Below, piece after piece: positions 8,700 to 17,479 of a DNA stretch of 64,000 nt. Origin of the DNA: Ruminococcus flavefaciens ATCC 19208. GTDB taxonomy: Bacteria > Bacillota > Clostridia > Oscillospirales > Ruminococcaceae. A program made the translations under genes and the position numbers. Where the stretch lies: assembly GCF_000518765.1 (NCBI RefSeq), contig NZ_JAEF01000016.1:1-64000 (forward strand), in the 5' to 3' direction. The notes beneath the pieces are model-generated. The model did no database searches. It was given only the letters and a program-made list of their open reading frames with translations, and was not told the DNA's origin. Within the stretch, counting starts at the first letter, position 1. Every line of letters begins with the position of its first letter.

Positions 8700-8736
8700 A
8701 TATACACAAAAATTTATTTTTGGAGGGAATTTTACT

Positions 8737-10785
8737 ATGAAAGGAAAACACATCAACAAGCTGATTGCAGGTGTTATGGGTGCAGCTATGACACTGACAG
8801 CAACAGCATCAGCTGTTCATGCAGTAGCACTCGCAGACGTACAGCTGTCAAACAACAAGGTATCCGCATCAGCAGAGGGTAAAGTAGTATTCGACCTCGG
8901 CTTTGAGAGTGAGGACGATCTCGCTAACTGGTCAAACAGAGGCGGCGACGATACTACAAAGGTGTCAATTTCGGCAGATGCTGCAAAGAGCGGCAAGAGC
9001 GGACTTCTTGCAAGCGGCAGAAGCGAGAGCTGGAACGGTCCTGCATTCCGTCTTGACGGCGTACTCGAACCAAATAAGCAGTATTACCTCAGTGCTTCTG
9101 TAAAGGGTAAGTACTACACAAGCGCAATGCTCAGCTTCCAGTCAACAGCTGACGGAGTTACATCTTACTCCAACCTCGTTCAGAACCTGAACGGCAGCGA
9201 CTGGTCAACAGTCAAGGACGTACCGATCAGCTACAGCGACGGTATGGAGGGAGTTTACGTTTACTTTGAGGGCGGCTCGGACGATCTTTACATTGACGAC
9301 TTCAAGATCGTTGAAGCTCCGCATATAGATATCGAGAAGGATCTTCCTTCACTCAGTGAGTTATACAAGGATCAGTTCAAGGTAGGTACTGCTCTTACTC
9401 CTGATGACCTCGCTTCACAGCCATTTATGGATCTGGTTCAGAAGCACTTCGGCGAGAGCATTACAGTCGGCAACCAGATGAAGCCCGATTATGTTCTTAA
9501 CAAGGAAGCTACACTTAAATATTTCGAGGAGACAGGCGACGATACGACTCCTCAGATAAGCTTTGCACAGGCTAAGCCTGTTCTCAATTATGCAAGAAAA
9601 TACGGTATTCCTGTAAGAGTTCACACTCTCGTATGGCACAGCCAGACTCCTGAGTGGTTCTTCAAGGAGGACTTTGATGAGAAGAAAGACTATGTTTCTC
9701 CCGATAAGATGAAGAAGCGTATGGAGAACTATATAAAGGCATATTTCGAGACTCTTACAAAGCTTTACCCTGATATAGACTTCTATGCCTGCGACGTTGT
9801 AAACGAAGCATGGACAGATGACGGTAAGCCGCGTGAGGCAGGTCACTGCGCTCAGTCAAACAACTACGCTGCCTCTGACTGGGTAGCTGTATTCGGCGAC
9901 AACTCATTTATCGACTACGCTTTTGAGTATGCAAGAAAGTATGCTCCTGAGGGCTGCAAGCTCTATTACAATGACTTTAACGAGTACATGACAGGCAAGA
10001 TGAATGCTGTATGCGAAATGGCTGAAAGGATCAAGAAGGCAGGCAATATCGACGGTATCGGTATGCAGTCTCACCTTGATGTAAGAGAGAGCCTTTCAGC
10101 AGCATTCCCGTCACTTGGTATGTATGAGACAGCTCTCAAGAATTACACAGAACTCGGTCTTGATGTTCAGATCACAGAGCTCGATGCTACTGTACAGGAT
10201 AAATCGGGCGACAAGTATTTCGATGTTCAGGCTGATTACTACAAGGGACTCTTCAAGCTCTATGAGAAGTATGCAGACAAGATCTCAGCTGTTATCTTCT
10301 GGGGCGTTACAGATACAAAGAGCTGGAGAGCTTCGCAGAATCCGCTTATCTTCGATAAGGACTTCATGGCTAAGCCTGCATTCAAGGCTATCGTAGGCGA
10401 CAGAACTGCTTCTGATCCTGTAAGAACTACTATTGCAGACGGCGGCAAGGTAACTACAACAACAACTACTACAACCACGACTACATCAGTTACAACTTCT
10501 GCTCAGACAACAACATCTGTGGTTGAAGAAGTTAAGGCAACTAAGCTCGGCGACGCAAATAACGACAGCCAGATCGACATGGGCGACGTTGTTATCATCA
10601 TGCAGGCACTTGCTAACCCTAACAAGTACGGCATCGGCGGTACAGACGAGCATGCTATCACAAAGCAGGGCTGGGCAAACGCTGATATAGCAGGTACAAG
10701 CAAGGGCATTACAAATGACGATGCACTTGCAATACAGGAGCATCTCCTCGGCAAGCGCAGTCTTGAAGAGAAGATCGCTGATTGA
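8737..10785 (+). CDS. Cellulosomal endo-1,4-beta-xylanase: CBM22-like, GH10, type I dockerin
   Basis: 682 residues. Signal peptide ~1-30 (basic KGKHINK, then hydrophobic). Residues ~44-190 form a CBM22/CBM4_9-like beta-sandwich (VFDLGFESEDDLANWSNRGG ... LYIDDFKI). Residues ~200-560 are GH10: HTLVWHSQTPEWF substrate loop, acid/base Glu357 in DVVNEAW, nucleophile Glu481 in QITELDATV. A Thr-rich linker (~572-598) leads to a dockerin (~603-682) with two calcium loops (DANNDSQIDMGD, and the second NADIAGTSKGITNDD) and a long insert between them. It acts on xylan outside the cell, docked to a cohesin scaffold. The start is set by GGAGGG before ATG 8737; earlier in-frame starts lie in the promoter. 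Single-gene transcript. Confidence 0.95.
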   Translation: MKGKHINKLIAGVMGAAMTLTATASAVHAVALADVQLSNNKVSASAEGKVVFDLGFESEDDLANWSNRGGDDTTKVSISADAAKSGKSGLLASGRSESWNGPAFRLDGVLEPNKQYYLSASVKGKYYTSAMLSFQSTADGVTSYSNLVQNLNGSDWSTVKDVPISYSDGMEGVYVYFEGGSDDLYIDDFKIVEAPHIDIEKDLPSLSELYKDQFKVGTALTPDDLASQPFMDLVQKHFGESITVGNQMKPDYVLNKEATLKYFEETGDDTTPQISFAQAKPVLNYARKYGIPVRVHTLVWHSQTPEWFFKEDFDEKKDYVSPDKMKKRMENYIKAYFETLTKLYPDIDFYACDVVNEAWTDDGKPREAGHCAQSNNYAASDWVAVFGDNSFIDYAFEYARKYAPEGCKLYYNDFNEYMTGKMNAVCEMAERIKKAGNIDGIGMQSHLDVRESLSAAFPSLGMYETALKNYTELGLDVQITELDATVQDKSGDKYFDVQADYYKGLFKLYEKYADKISAVIFWGVTDTKSWRASQNPLIFDKDFMAKPAFKAIVGDRTASDPVRTTIADGGKVTTTTTTTTTTTSVTTSAQTTTSVVEEVKATKLGDANNDSQIDMGDVVIIMQALANPNKYGIGGTDEHAITKQGWANADIAGTSKGITNDDALAIQEHLLGKRSLEEKIAD

Positions 10786-10814
10786 TCTGTGATTTACGTG
10801 ATATAGTTAATATA

Positions 10815-10846
10815 AAAGGCTGCACGGCGAGTCTGTGCAGCCTTTT
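10815..10846 (+). terminator. Terminator after the GH10 gene
   Basis: AAAAGGCTGCAC / GTGCAGCCTTTT stem with a loop of ~7 bases. Confidence 0.8.
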
Positions 10847-10854
10847 GCTGTATA

Positions 10855-10883
10855 TTGACATTTTTCGGCAATTGTGATATCAT
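10855..10883 (+). promoter_or_regulatory. Promoter of the small membrane protein gene
   Basis: TTGACA, 17-base spacer ending in TGA, TATCAT. Confidence 0.65.
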
Positions 10884-10947
10884 AGACCTATATCATGCAC
10901 CCCGTAAATATCAATATTCTTACGAATACTATCAAAGGAGAATTATA

Positions 10948-11631
10948 ATGGATCTTAGAAATTTTTCAGATGGGAATCCCACATTTGAGGGTGGCAGGAA
11001 AAATGTATCGCCTGTACCTGCTATAATAGTATTAGCTGTTTTGGCAGTACTGGGCTTGTTTATGGGCATATCAGGTATGACCAAGAAAAGCCAGTCACTT
11101 GATGATGCTTTCAAATTTGGATATAAGGACGGCAGCTGCGTAAGCGGTGAGCCGGCATATGGCGCACATCACCCGAATTTTGAGTATTCTCATAGAATAT
11201 GCGGTTTGCCGATACTGAAAGAATACTACTATATCATTCTGTCAGATGATGAGCAGAGCGGACTGTTGGTACGTGCCGATAAGGACTTCGGCGAAAATTT
11301 CGACAGCGAGAATTATAATAACATAAGCGGCATCAAAATAAAGGGCAACGTCAAGAGCACAAGCCGAAAGGTAAAGGAAAACTTCTCAGGCTCGGATTAC
11401 AGAATACTCCCAAATGAATACTACATTGATCTGCTCAGCAATAAAATGAATATCAGATGGCTCATAATAGGCATTTACAATGCTCTGGCAGTGGTGCTTC
11501 TGACAATACATTTCATAAAGAACCGCGGTTCAGCTCCCGAAACAGCTGTCGGAAAGATCATGGCGGCAGTAATGATCATCGGTGCTTTGGTCTGCACATA
11601 CCTGCTCTTATATATGATAGTTCAGATATAA
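10948..11631 (+). CDS. Membrane protein of unknown function
   Basis: 227 residues, not recognised. One hydrophobic helix at ~21-42 (VPAIIVLAVLAVLGLFMGI), an extracytoplasmic region of ~110 residues (contains AYGAHHPNFEYSHRICGLPILKE), then two helices at ~168-190 and ~200-225. The layout of one helix, a soluble domain and two terminal helices resembles other small Firmicute envelope proteins, but I cannot assign a role. ATG at 10948 has AAAGGAG 7 bases upstream. It has its own promoter, and no terminator is obvious before proS. Confidence 0.7.
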   Translation: MDLRNFSDGNPTFEGGRKNVSPVPAIIVLAVLAVLGLFMGISGMTKKSQSLDDAFKFGYKDGSCVSGEPAYGAHHPNFEYSHRICGLPILKEYYYIILSDDEQSGLLVRADKDFGENFDSENYNNISGIKIKGNVKSTSRKVKENFSGSDYRILPNEYYIDLLSNKMNIRWLIIGIYNALAVVLLTIHFIKNRGSAPETAVGKIMAAVMIIGALVCTYLLLYMIVQI

Positions 11632-11664
11632 GCAAGGAAATTGCGTAAATTGGGTATGCTCCGA

Positions 11665-11693
11665 TTGACAACAGTAAAAATAGATGATATAAT
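11665..11693 (+). promoter_or_regulatory. Promoter of proS
   Basis: TTGACA, 17-base spacer ending in TGA, TATAAT (full consensus). Leader is ~35 bases, with no T-box motif in it. Confidence 0.85.
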
Positions 11694-11734
11694 AATTGTA
11701 TCTATTGAAATATAACAGAAAGAGGTCATAATAT

Positions 11735-13180
11735 ATGGCAAAAGATAAAAAGCTGGTATCCGAGATAACCTCAATGGACGAGGATTTTGCTCAGTGGTAT
11801 ACCGATATCTGCAAAAAGGCAGAGCTTATCGAATATACAAGCGTTAAGGGCTGTATGGTAATACGTCCCTATGGTTACGCTATATGGGAGAATATGCAGC
11901 ATATCCTTGATACTACTTTCAAGGAGCTGGGACACGAGAATGTTTGTATGCCTATGTTTATCCCCGAGAGCCTTCTCCAGAAGGAAAAGGATCACGTTGA
12001 GGGCTTTGCTCCCGAGGTTGCATGGGTAACTCACGGCGGCAGCGAAAAGCTTGAGGACAGGCTCTGTGTACGTCCTACTTCCGAGACTCTTTTCTGTGAG
12101 CATTATGCTAATATAGTTCATTCATACCGTGATCTCCCTAAGCTCTACAACCAGTGGGTAAGCGTTGTGCGCTGGGAAAAGACAACTCGTCCTTTCCTCC
12201 GTTCAAGAGAGTTCCTCTGGCAGGAGGGTCATACTATCCACGCAACAGCTGAGGAAGCTATCGAAGAGACAGAGCGTATGCTCAATGTGTATGCTGATTT
12301 CTGCGAAAAGTCTCTCGCTATGCCTGTTGTAAAGGGCAAAAAGACAGAGAGTGACAAGTTCGCAGGTGCTGTTTCCACCTACGCTATCGAAGCTCTTATG
12401 CACGACGGTAAGGCTTTACAGGCAGGTACTTCACACTATTTCGGCGATGGCTTTGCAAAGGCTTTCGGCATTGAATATACAGATAAGGAAAACAAGAGAG
12501 TAAATCCTCATCAGACAAGCTGGGGCGTAACGACTCGTCTTATCGGTGCAGTTATCATGACTCACGGCGACAACAGCGGACTTGTTCTCCCACCTGCTGT
12601 AGCTCCGATTCAGGCTGTTATCGTACCTATCGCACAGCACAAGGAGGGCGTTCTCGACAAGGCTGGCGAGCTTCTCAACGAGCTCAAAGCCGCAGGCATC
12701 AGAGTAAAGGTCGATGACAGCGAGAACTCACCGGGCTGGAAGTTTGCCGAGTACGAAATGAAGGGCGTACCTGTTCGTATCGAGATAGGACCTCGTGATA
12801 TAGAAGAAAATCAGTGCATCGTAGCTGTACGTTACAGCGGCGAAAAGAAAACAGTAGCTCTCGGCGATCTTGCTGTATATGTAAAGGCTCTCCTTGAAAA
12901 GGAGATACCCGAGGGTATGTTCAATAAGGCTGCCGAGAACCGTGCAAACAGGACTTATACCTGCACAACTCTCGACGAGATCAAAAATGCTCTTGAAGAG
13001 AAGGGCGACGGCTTCGTAAAGGCAATGTGGTGCGGCGAAGAGGCTTGCGAGGACGAGGTAAAGGAAAAGACAGGCGTTGGCTCAAGATGTATCCCATTCG
13101 AGCAGGAACAGATCAGCGACAAGTGCGTATGCTGCGGCAAGCCTGCTAAGTATATGGTTTACTGGGGCAAGGCTTATTGA
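11735..13180 (+). CDS. proS: Prolyl-tRNA synthetase (archaeal/eukaryotic-like type)
   Basis: 481 residues, the length of the short ProS form that lacks the bacterial editing insertion. Class II motifs: motif 1 region [17 protein letters not shown], motif 2 [23 protein letters not shown], and motif 3 [20 protein letters not shown]. The C-terminus has the anticodon-binding domain ([15 protein letters not shown]) and the extra zinc-type tail with Cys residues ([10 protein letters not shown] ... [19 protein letters not shown]). It charges tRNA-Pro in the cytoplasm. GAGGT before the ATG supports the start. Monocistronic, with promoter and terminator. Confidence 0.97.
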   Translation: MAKDKKLVSEITSMDEDFAQWYTDICKKAELIEYTSVKGCMVIRPYGYAIWENMQHILDTTFKELGHENVCMPMFIPESLLQKEKDHVEGFAPEVAWVTHGGSEKLEDRLCVRPTSETLFCEHYANIVHSYRDLPKLYNQWVSVVRWEKTTRPFLRSREFLWQEGHTIHATAEEAIEETERMLNVYADFCEKSLAMPVVKGKKTESDKFAGAVSTYAIEALMHDGKALQAGTSHYFGDGFAKAFGIEYTDKENKRVNPHQTSWGVTTRLIGAVIMTHGDNSGLVLPPAVAPIQAVIVPIAQHKEGVLDKAGELLNELKAAGIRVKVDDSENSPGWKFAEYEMKGVPVRIEIGPRDIEENQCIVAVRYSGEKKTVALGDLAVYVKALLEKEIPEGMFNKAAENRANRTYTCTTLDEIKNALEEKGDGFVKAMWCGEEACEDEVKEKTGVGSRCIPFEQEQISDKCVCCGKPAKYMVYWGKAY

Positions 13181-13197
13181 TAAGTCTGTGAGATCAC

Positions 13198-13232
13198 AAA
13201 GCCTGAGAAATAAAAGCTTTCTCAGGCTTTAT
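13198..13232 (+). terminator. Terminator of proS
   Basis: AAAGCCTGAGAAA / TTTCTCAGGCTTTA stem-loop. Confidence 0.85.
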
Positions 13233-13274
13233 TTATATGTACTATAATTATTGACTGCGAATATGAAATATTTT

Positions 13275-13296
13275 AGGTTTACCAAGGTTAACACCT
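13275..13296. promoter_or_regulatory. Imperfect dyad upstream of rnhA-iscS-iscU
   Basis: AGGTTTACC and GGTTAACACCT form an imperfect inverted repeat ~55-75 bases before rnhA. It could be a regulator site for the operon; no regulator gene is adjacent, so this is only a suggestion. Confidence 0.3.
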
Positions 13297-13348
13297 ACCA
13301 ATTTTGTATATTTAATATGATAGAATATATCATGTAAAGTTTTCAGAG

Positions 13349-13798
13349 GTGAGAGATATAAAAACAGTTGAGATATTCACTGACGGCGCATGCAGCGGCA
13401 ATCCCGGACCCGGAGGCTACGGCGTGGTACTTCGTTTTGGCAGCATCGAAAAGGAACTTTCGGGCGGAGACAGCGCAACTACCAATAACAGAATGGAGCT
13501 TCTCGGAGTCATTACGGGACTTTCGGCTTTGAAAGAGCCGTGCAAAGTCATTCTTACCACCGACAGCAAATACGTTGTAGACAGCGTAACAAAGGGCTGG
13601 GTATACGGTTGGAAGAAGAAAGGCTGGATAAAATCCGACAAAAAGCCTGCTCTGAATGTTGACCTGTGGGAACAGCTTCTGCCGCTCCTTGAAAAGCACG
13701 ATGTTACATTTAATTGGGTAAAAGGACACGCAGGACACCCCGAAAACGAACGCTGCGACAGGCTTGCAGTCGAGCAGCGTGATAAATATGCAAAATAG
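13349..13798 (+). CDS. rnhA: Ribonuclease HI
   Basis: 149 residues, normal for RNase HI. Active-site carboxylates: Asp in [17 protein letters not shown], Glu in [12 protein letters not shown], Asp in [11 protein letters not shown] and the last Asp in NERCDRLA; the handle region [13 protein letters not shown] is present. It removes RNA from RNA-DNA hybrids. The start is open. GTG at 13349 is the first usual codon, but its best ribosome site GAGGTGA overlaps it. The same site is ideally placed (8 bases from GAGG) for an ATA at 13358, which would give [10 protein letters not shown], the usual RNase HI start. First gene of the rnhA-iscS-EF-Tu-domain-iscU operon; its stop is 12 bases before iscS. 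Confidence 0.95.
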   Translation: MRDIKTVEIFTDGACSGNPGPGGYGVVLRFGSIEKELSGGDSATTNNRMELLGVITGLSALKEPCKVILTTDSKYVVDSVTKGWVYGWKKKGWIKSDKKPALNVDLWEQLLPLLEKHDVTFNWVKGHAGHPENERCDRLAVEQRDKYAK

Positions 13799-13810
13799 GA
13801 GGATAAATCG

Positions 13811-15001
13811 TTGGAAAAAAGATTTATTTACGCAGATAATGCAGCGACTACCGCGGTTTCGGAGGAAGTTCTGAACGCTATGCTCCCTTATTTCAGAACG
13901 GCTTACGGAAATGCATCAAGTATATACAAGCTTGGACGCGATGCACAGAGAGATGTTGAGATCGCCCGTGAAAAGGTAGCAAAGGCTCTGGGAGCTGAGC
14001 CGAGGGAGATATTCTTTACAAGCTGCGGTTCAGAGTCCGACAACTGGGCTATCAAGGGTACTGCGGAGCTTATGGCTAAAAAGGGAAAGAAACACATCGT
14101 TACTTCCGTATTTGAGCACCATGCAGTTCTTCATACCTGTGAATACCTTGAAAAGCACGGCTTTGAGGTAACATATGTGCCTGTAAGCGACAAGGGCCTC
14201 ATCGACCCCGAGGACGTAAAAAAGGCTATCCGCGAGGATACCGCACTTGTTACCATAATGTATGCAAATAACGAGATAGGCACTATACAGCCTATTGAAG
14301 AAATAGCCGCAGTCTGCAAGGAAAAGGGCGTTCTTTTCCATACCGATGCAGTACAGGCTGTGGGACATATTGATATAGATGTCCACAAGCAGGGAATAGA
14401 TATGCTTTCCCTTTCAGGACATAAGATACACGCCCAGAAGGGCATAGGCGCACTTTATATCCGCAAGGGTATAGTTCTGCCTAATCTTATACACGGCGGC
14501 GGTCAGGAACGCGCAAAACGTGCAGGCACGGAAAATGTACCTGCTATCGTAGGTCTCGGAGTTGCTATCGAGGCTGCAACACGCAATATTGCCGAAAAGG
14601 CTGCTGTCATAACTCCAAGGAGAAACCGTCTTATAGACGAGCTTCTCAAGATACCGTATACCCGTCTTAACGGCGACAGAGACAAGAGACTCCCCGGAAA
14701 TCTGAATATTTCCTTTGAGGGCTTGGAGGGAGAATCACTCCTGCTCATGCTCGACCTTAACGGTATATGCGGTTCATCGGGCTCAGCCTGCACATCAGGC
14801 TCACTCGACCCGTCACACGTTCTGCTTTCCATCGGTCTCGTTCATGCAGTTGCTCATGGTTCGCTGAGACTTTCTATCGAGGAAGATGTAACAGATGAGG
14901 ATATCGACTATATCCTTGAAGTTATCCCGAAGGTAGTGGACAAGCTGCGTTCAATGTCACCTGTATGGGAGAGAATGATGAAGGGCGAGAAATACGAATA
15001 A
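13811..15001 (+). CDS. iscS: Cysteine desulfurase (IscS/NifS type)
   Basis: 396 residues. PLP-dependent class V fold: [14 protein letters not shown] start, [32 protein letters not shown] (Asp near the PLP pyridine), [16 protein letters not shown] with the PLP Lys, and the sulfur-carrying Cys loop [16 protein letters not shown]. It takes sulfur from cysteine for Fe-S assembly with IscU two genes on. TTG start at 13811, supported by AGGAGG overlapping the rnhA stop, so translation is likely coupled. Confidence 0.96.
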   Translation: MEKRFIYADNAATTAVSEEVLNAMLPYFRTAYGNASSIYKLGRDAQRDVEIAREKVAKALGAEPREIFFTSCGSESDNWAIKGTAELMAKKGKKHIVTSVFEHHAVLHTCEYLEKHGFEVTYVPVSDKGLIDPEDVKKAIREDTALVTIMYANNEIGTIQPIEEIAAVCKEKGVLFHTDAVQAVGHIDIDVHKQGIDMLSLSGHKIHAQKGIGALYIRKGIVLPNLIHGGGQERAKRAGTENVPAIVGLGVAIEAATRNIAEKAAVITPRRNRLIDELLKIPYTRLNGDRDKRLPGNLNISFEGLEGESLLLMLDLNGICGSSGSACTSGSLDPSHVLLSIGLVHAVAHGSLRLSIEEDVTDEDIDYILEVIPKVVDKLRSMSPVWERMMKGEKYE

Positions 15002-15025
15002 AACACCATAATAGGGGGCGTATTT

Positions 15026-15430
15026 ATGAATTTTCTGGATAAGCTCAAGGAAATGATATTTAACCGCGATAAGTCTGATACAGGATTTATGACTGATGAT
15101 GAAAAAGAGCTTCGTGAATACGAGGCGTATTATACCCCGCAGTCAGGAGTTGCCGAAGGTACCTATTCTGAGTTCGTTGTTACAGATGTATTCACTATAT
15201 CAGGAAGAGGAACAGTAGTTACAGGTACAGTAACAGGCGGTATATTTCGTGTTGGCGATGAGGTTCTGCTCATACACAATGGAAATGCAGGTACTCCGAC
15301 GACTATCGTTGGTATAGAGCAGTTCCGTAAGGTCTGTGAATTTATTTCCGAGGGTGCAAATGCAGGTATCATGCTGAAGGATATCGACAGGAAGCAAGTA
15401 TCCAGAAACGACATAATCAAGAAGAAGTGA
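15026..15430 (+). CDS. Stand-alone EF-Tu domain II-like protein
   Basis: 134 residues. After a short polar N-terminus (~1-48), residues ~49-133 match the second domain of EF-Tu: FVVTDVFTISGRGTVVTGTV (strand and loop), VGDEVLL, GIEQFRK, EGANAGIMLKDIDRKQVSRNDII. The G domain and domain III are absent, and there is no truncated upstream part, so this is a free-standing beta-barrel rather than a broken tuf. In EF-Tu this barrel contacts the aminoacyl-tRNA end. Its job here is unknown. It lies 24 bases after iscS and 74 before iscU in the same direction, with AGGGGGC upstream of its ATG. A link to Fe-S assembly or tRNA thiolation is inference only. Confidence 0.85.
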   Translation: MNFLDKLKEMIFNRDKSDTGFMTDDEKELREYEAYYTPQSGVAEGTYSEFVVTDVFTISGRGTVVTGTVTGGIFRVGDEVLLIHNGNAGTPTTIVGIEQFRKVCEFISEGANAGIMLKDIDRKQVSRNDIIKKK

Positions 15431-15504
15431 TTCCCTGTTAATATACTTTTTTCGTGAAATACAGCGGCATGAGACCGCGAAAGAATAACAAAGGAGCGAT
15501 TTTT

Positions 15505-15921
15505 ATGTTATACAGTGAAAAGGTAATGGATCATTTCTCAAATCCGAGAAATGTTGGTGAGATAGAGGACGCTGACGGCGTAGGCGAGATCGGTAACGCA
15601 AAATGCGGCGATATTATGAAAATGTATCTGAAGATAGACAATAATATCATCACAGATGCAAAGTTCAAGACATTCGGCTGCGGTGCGGCAGTTGCCACAT
15701 CTTCAATGGCTACAGAGCTTATAAAGGGCAAGTCTGTAGATGACGCACTGAAGCTCACAAACGAGGCTGTTGTGGAGGCTCTTGACGGACTTCCGGCAGT
15801 AAAGATACACTGCTCAGTGCTTGCGGAGCAGGCTGTAAGATCGGCACTTTCCGATTACTATACAAAGCAGGGCATTGACCCTATACCGATAGTCGGCGAG
15901 ATCAAAGAACCAGAAGAATAA
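15505..15921 (+). CDS. iscU: Fe-S cluster assembly scaffold IscU/NifU N-terminal type
   Basis: 138 residues. The three cluster-ligand cysteines are present: GNAKCGDIMKMYLKI, FGCGAAVATSS and IHCSVLAEQAVRSAL, with the Asp after the first Cys. It starts MLYSEKVMDHFSNPRNVG, the usual IscU start. ATG 15505 has AAAGGAG upstream; the earlier in-frame ATG at 15454 has none. It receives sulfur from IscS. Last gene of the operon before a strong terminator. No iscA, hscA/B or fdx follow, consistent with the reduced Isc/NifS-NifU systems of Clostridia. Confidence 0.95.
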   Translation: MLYSEKVMDHFSNPRNVGEIEDADGVGEIGNAKCGDIMKMYLKIDNNIITDAKFKTFGCGAAVATSSMATELIKGKSVDDALKLTNEAVVEALDGLPAVKIHCSVLAEQAVRSALSDYYTKQGIDPIPIVGEIKEPEE

Positions 15922-15923
15922 AA

Positions 15924-15951
15924 AAGAGGACGGCGTGAGCCGTCCTTTTTT
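15924..15951 (+). terminator. Terminator of the rnhA-isc operon
   Basis: AAGAGGACGGC / GCCGTCCTTTTTT hairpin directly after iscU; with its A-run it may also serve the convergent LRR gene. Confidence 0.85.
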
Positions 15952-17479
15952 ATTCATTATCTTCATCTGATTCATCATCAGATTCTTCGTCCTCGTCGCT
16001 GTCTTCCTCGTCTTCTTCCTCATCAGCCTCGTCTTCTTCCTCATCAGCCTCGTCATCGCCAATGATCTTTTTGTATTCCTTTTCCTCTGCCTCTTCCTTG
16101 GCTTTTTGTGCAGCAGCCTTTGCAGCTTTTCTTGCATTTGCAGGAGCAGACTTTTTGCTGCGCTTCATAAGGACTAAAGCAAATACTATAACGATAATGA
16201 CAATGCCTATCATTGCGGTGATAAAAGCGATCTTGGCGATATTTACGTCCTTGGCATCATACTTTATACTCTGAGCCTTTGCGTATTTTTCGCCTGCCGA
16301 GCCTGAGAACACGCTCATTGAGAAGCCCTCAACAGCCTGACGCTGCTCGTTTTCGTAGGTAAAGCCGAAAGCGTCCTCGTCTATCTGGGTAACGCTTTTA
16401 GGGATATTTACCTGTTTAAGCTCTTCGCAGGCAAGAAAGGCTTCCTTGCCTATGGTCTTGATGCCCTCAGTAAATATGACCCTGTTGAGCTTCATACAGT
16501 ACGCAAAACCGTATTGATCTATTTTTTCGAGAGAAGCAGGCAGGTCAACGGATTCAAGAGCCATATCGAACATGAAAGAACCGAAGCCTATGCTTTTGAG
16601 TCCGTCAGTAAAATCAACTTTTTGGATAGACGAGCAGTTCCTGAAAGCCTCGTCGTCTATGTATACCAGTGAAGATGGCAGGAACACGTTGGTTATATCC
16701 GCACAGGTGGAAAAAGCACCGCCCTTGACAGTGTTTATGCCGTCAGGGATAACAACATCTCCGCTTATATCCGTTGATGCACGATAGACAGAGTGTTTGC
16801 CGCTGTCCATGAGCATATCGTTTTCATAGATGAAATTAGCTGCTGCGGAAGCGTCTATATCCTTTACAGAGAACCAGCAGCCCATAGCGTTATCGCCTAT
16901 TTCCGTAAGCGAAGCAGGAAGGCGGAAGGATTCTATCATGCCGCACTGATAAAAGGCATATTCACCTATTGAGGTTATTGTATCGGGCAGCTCTACATCT
17001 TGCAGATTGTCGCAGAGAGCAAATGTAAACGGCGAGACCTCTGTAAGAGTATCGGGCAGCTTTACGCTTTCAAGGGAGCTGCATGAGAAAAACGCATATT
17101 CGCCGAGAGTTTTCAGTTTTTTCGGCAAGGTAACGGATTTAAGGGAAGTACAGCCATAAAATGCTCTTGCATCTATGGAAGTGATAGAATCGGGGATAGT
17201 GAGCTGTGATATTCCGGTGCAGTTTAAAAAAGCCCCTTCGCCTATAGCAGTAACAGCAGTACCGTTTCTCATTGAAGGCACCGAGTCTACTATTGTTGCC
17301 GTACATTGTTTTATCTTGTAAGTATTGTCATCTTGGAGCTCATAGACGAATGAACCATCGGTAAGCGGATCGTCCCCTGCGCCCTGTAAATTATCGGCAG
17401 CGGCGCTGAAAGGCATACTGCATAATGTCATAAGTCCTGCCGCAATAAAGGCGGCAGCCTTTTTAATATCAATCCTCAT
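15950..17479 (-). CDS. BspA-type leucine-rich-repeat membrane protein, second of a pair
   Basis: 509 residues. Signal peptide ~1-28 (MRIDIKKAAAFIAAGLMTLC). About fifteen 23-residue LRR_5 repeats of the form I--AF--C-SL--V-LP--L--IG follow, then a transmembrane helix near residues ~418-440 (IAFITAMIGIVIIVIVFALVLMK), a basic Ala/Lys stretch and an extremely acidic Asp/Glu tail. The repeats would be outside the cell and the tail inside. The start at 17479 has AGGAGG upstream, inside the preceding gene, and overlaps that gene by 11 bases, so the two are translationally coupled. The longer open frame to 17677 is out-of-frame coding of the neighbour. Role likely adhesion or surface binding; ligand unknown. 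Confidence 0.8.
   Translation of the reverse strand: MRIDIKKAAAFIAAGLMTLCSMPFSAAADNLQGAGDDPLTDGSFVYELQDDNTYKIKQCTATIVDSVPSMRNGTAVTAIGEGAFLNCTGISQLTIPDSITSIDARAFYGCTSLKSVTLPKKLKTLGEYAFFSCSSLESVKLPDTLTEVSPFTFALCDNLQDVELPDTITSIGEYAFYQCGMIESFRLPASLTEIGDNAMGCWFSVKDIDASAAANFIYENDMLMDSGKHSVYRASTDISGDVVIPDGINTVKGGAFSTCADITNVFLPSSLVYIDDEAFRNCSSIQKVDFTDGLKSIGFGSFMFDMALESVDLPASLEKIDQYGFAYCMKLNRVIFTEGIKTIGKEAFLACEELKQVNIPKSVTQIDEDAFGFTYENEQRQAVEGFSMSVFSGSAGEKYAKAQSIKYDAKDVNIAKIAFITAMIGIVIIVIVFALVLMKRSKKSAPANARKAAKAAAQKAKEEAEEKEYKKIIGDDEADEEEDEADEEEDEEDSDEDEESDDESDEDNE

Noticed and set aside
10450..10520. Repeated ACA/ACT triplets, possible microsatellite or CRISPR-like repeat
   Set aside because: They code the Thr-rich linker in front of the dockerin; the same appears in the other enzymes and some lipoproteins.
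15026..15430. Truncated tuf pseudogene
   Set aside because: The frame is intact, has its own start and ribosome site, and the flanks hold no other tuf parts.
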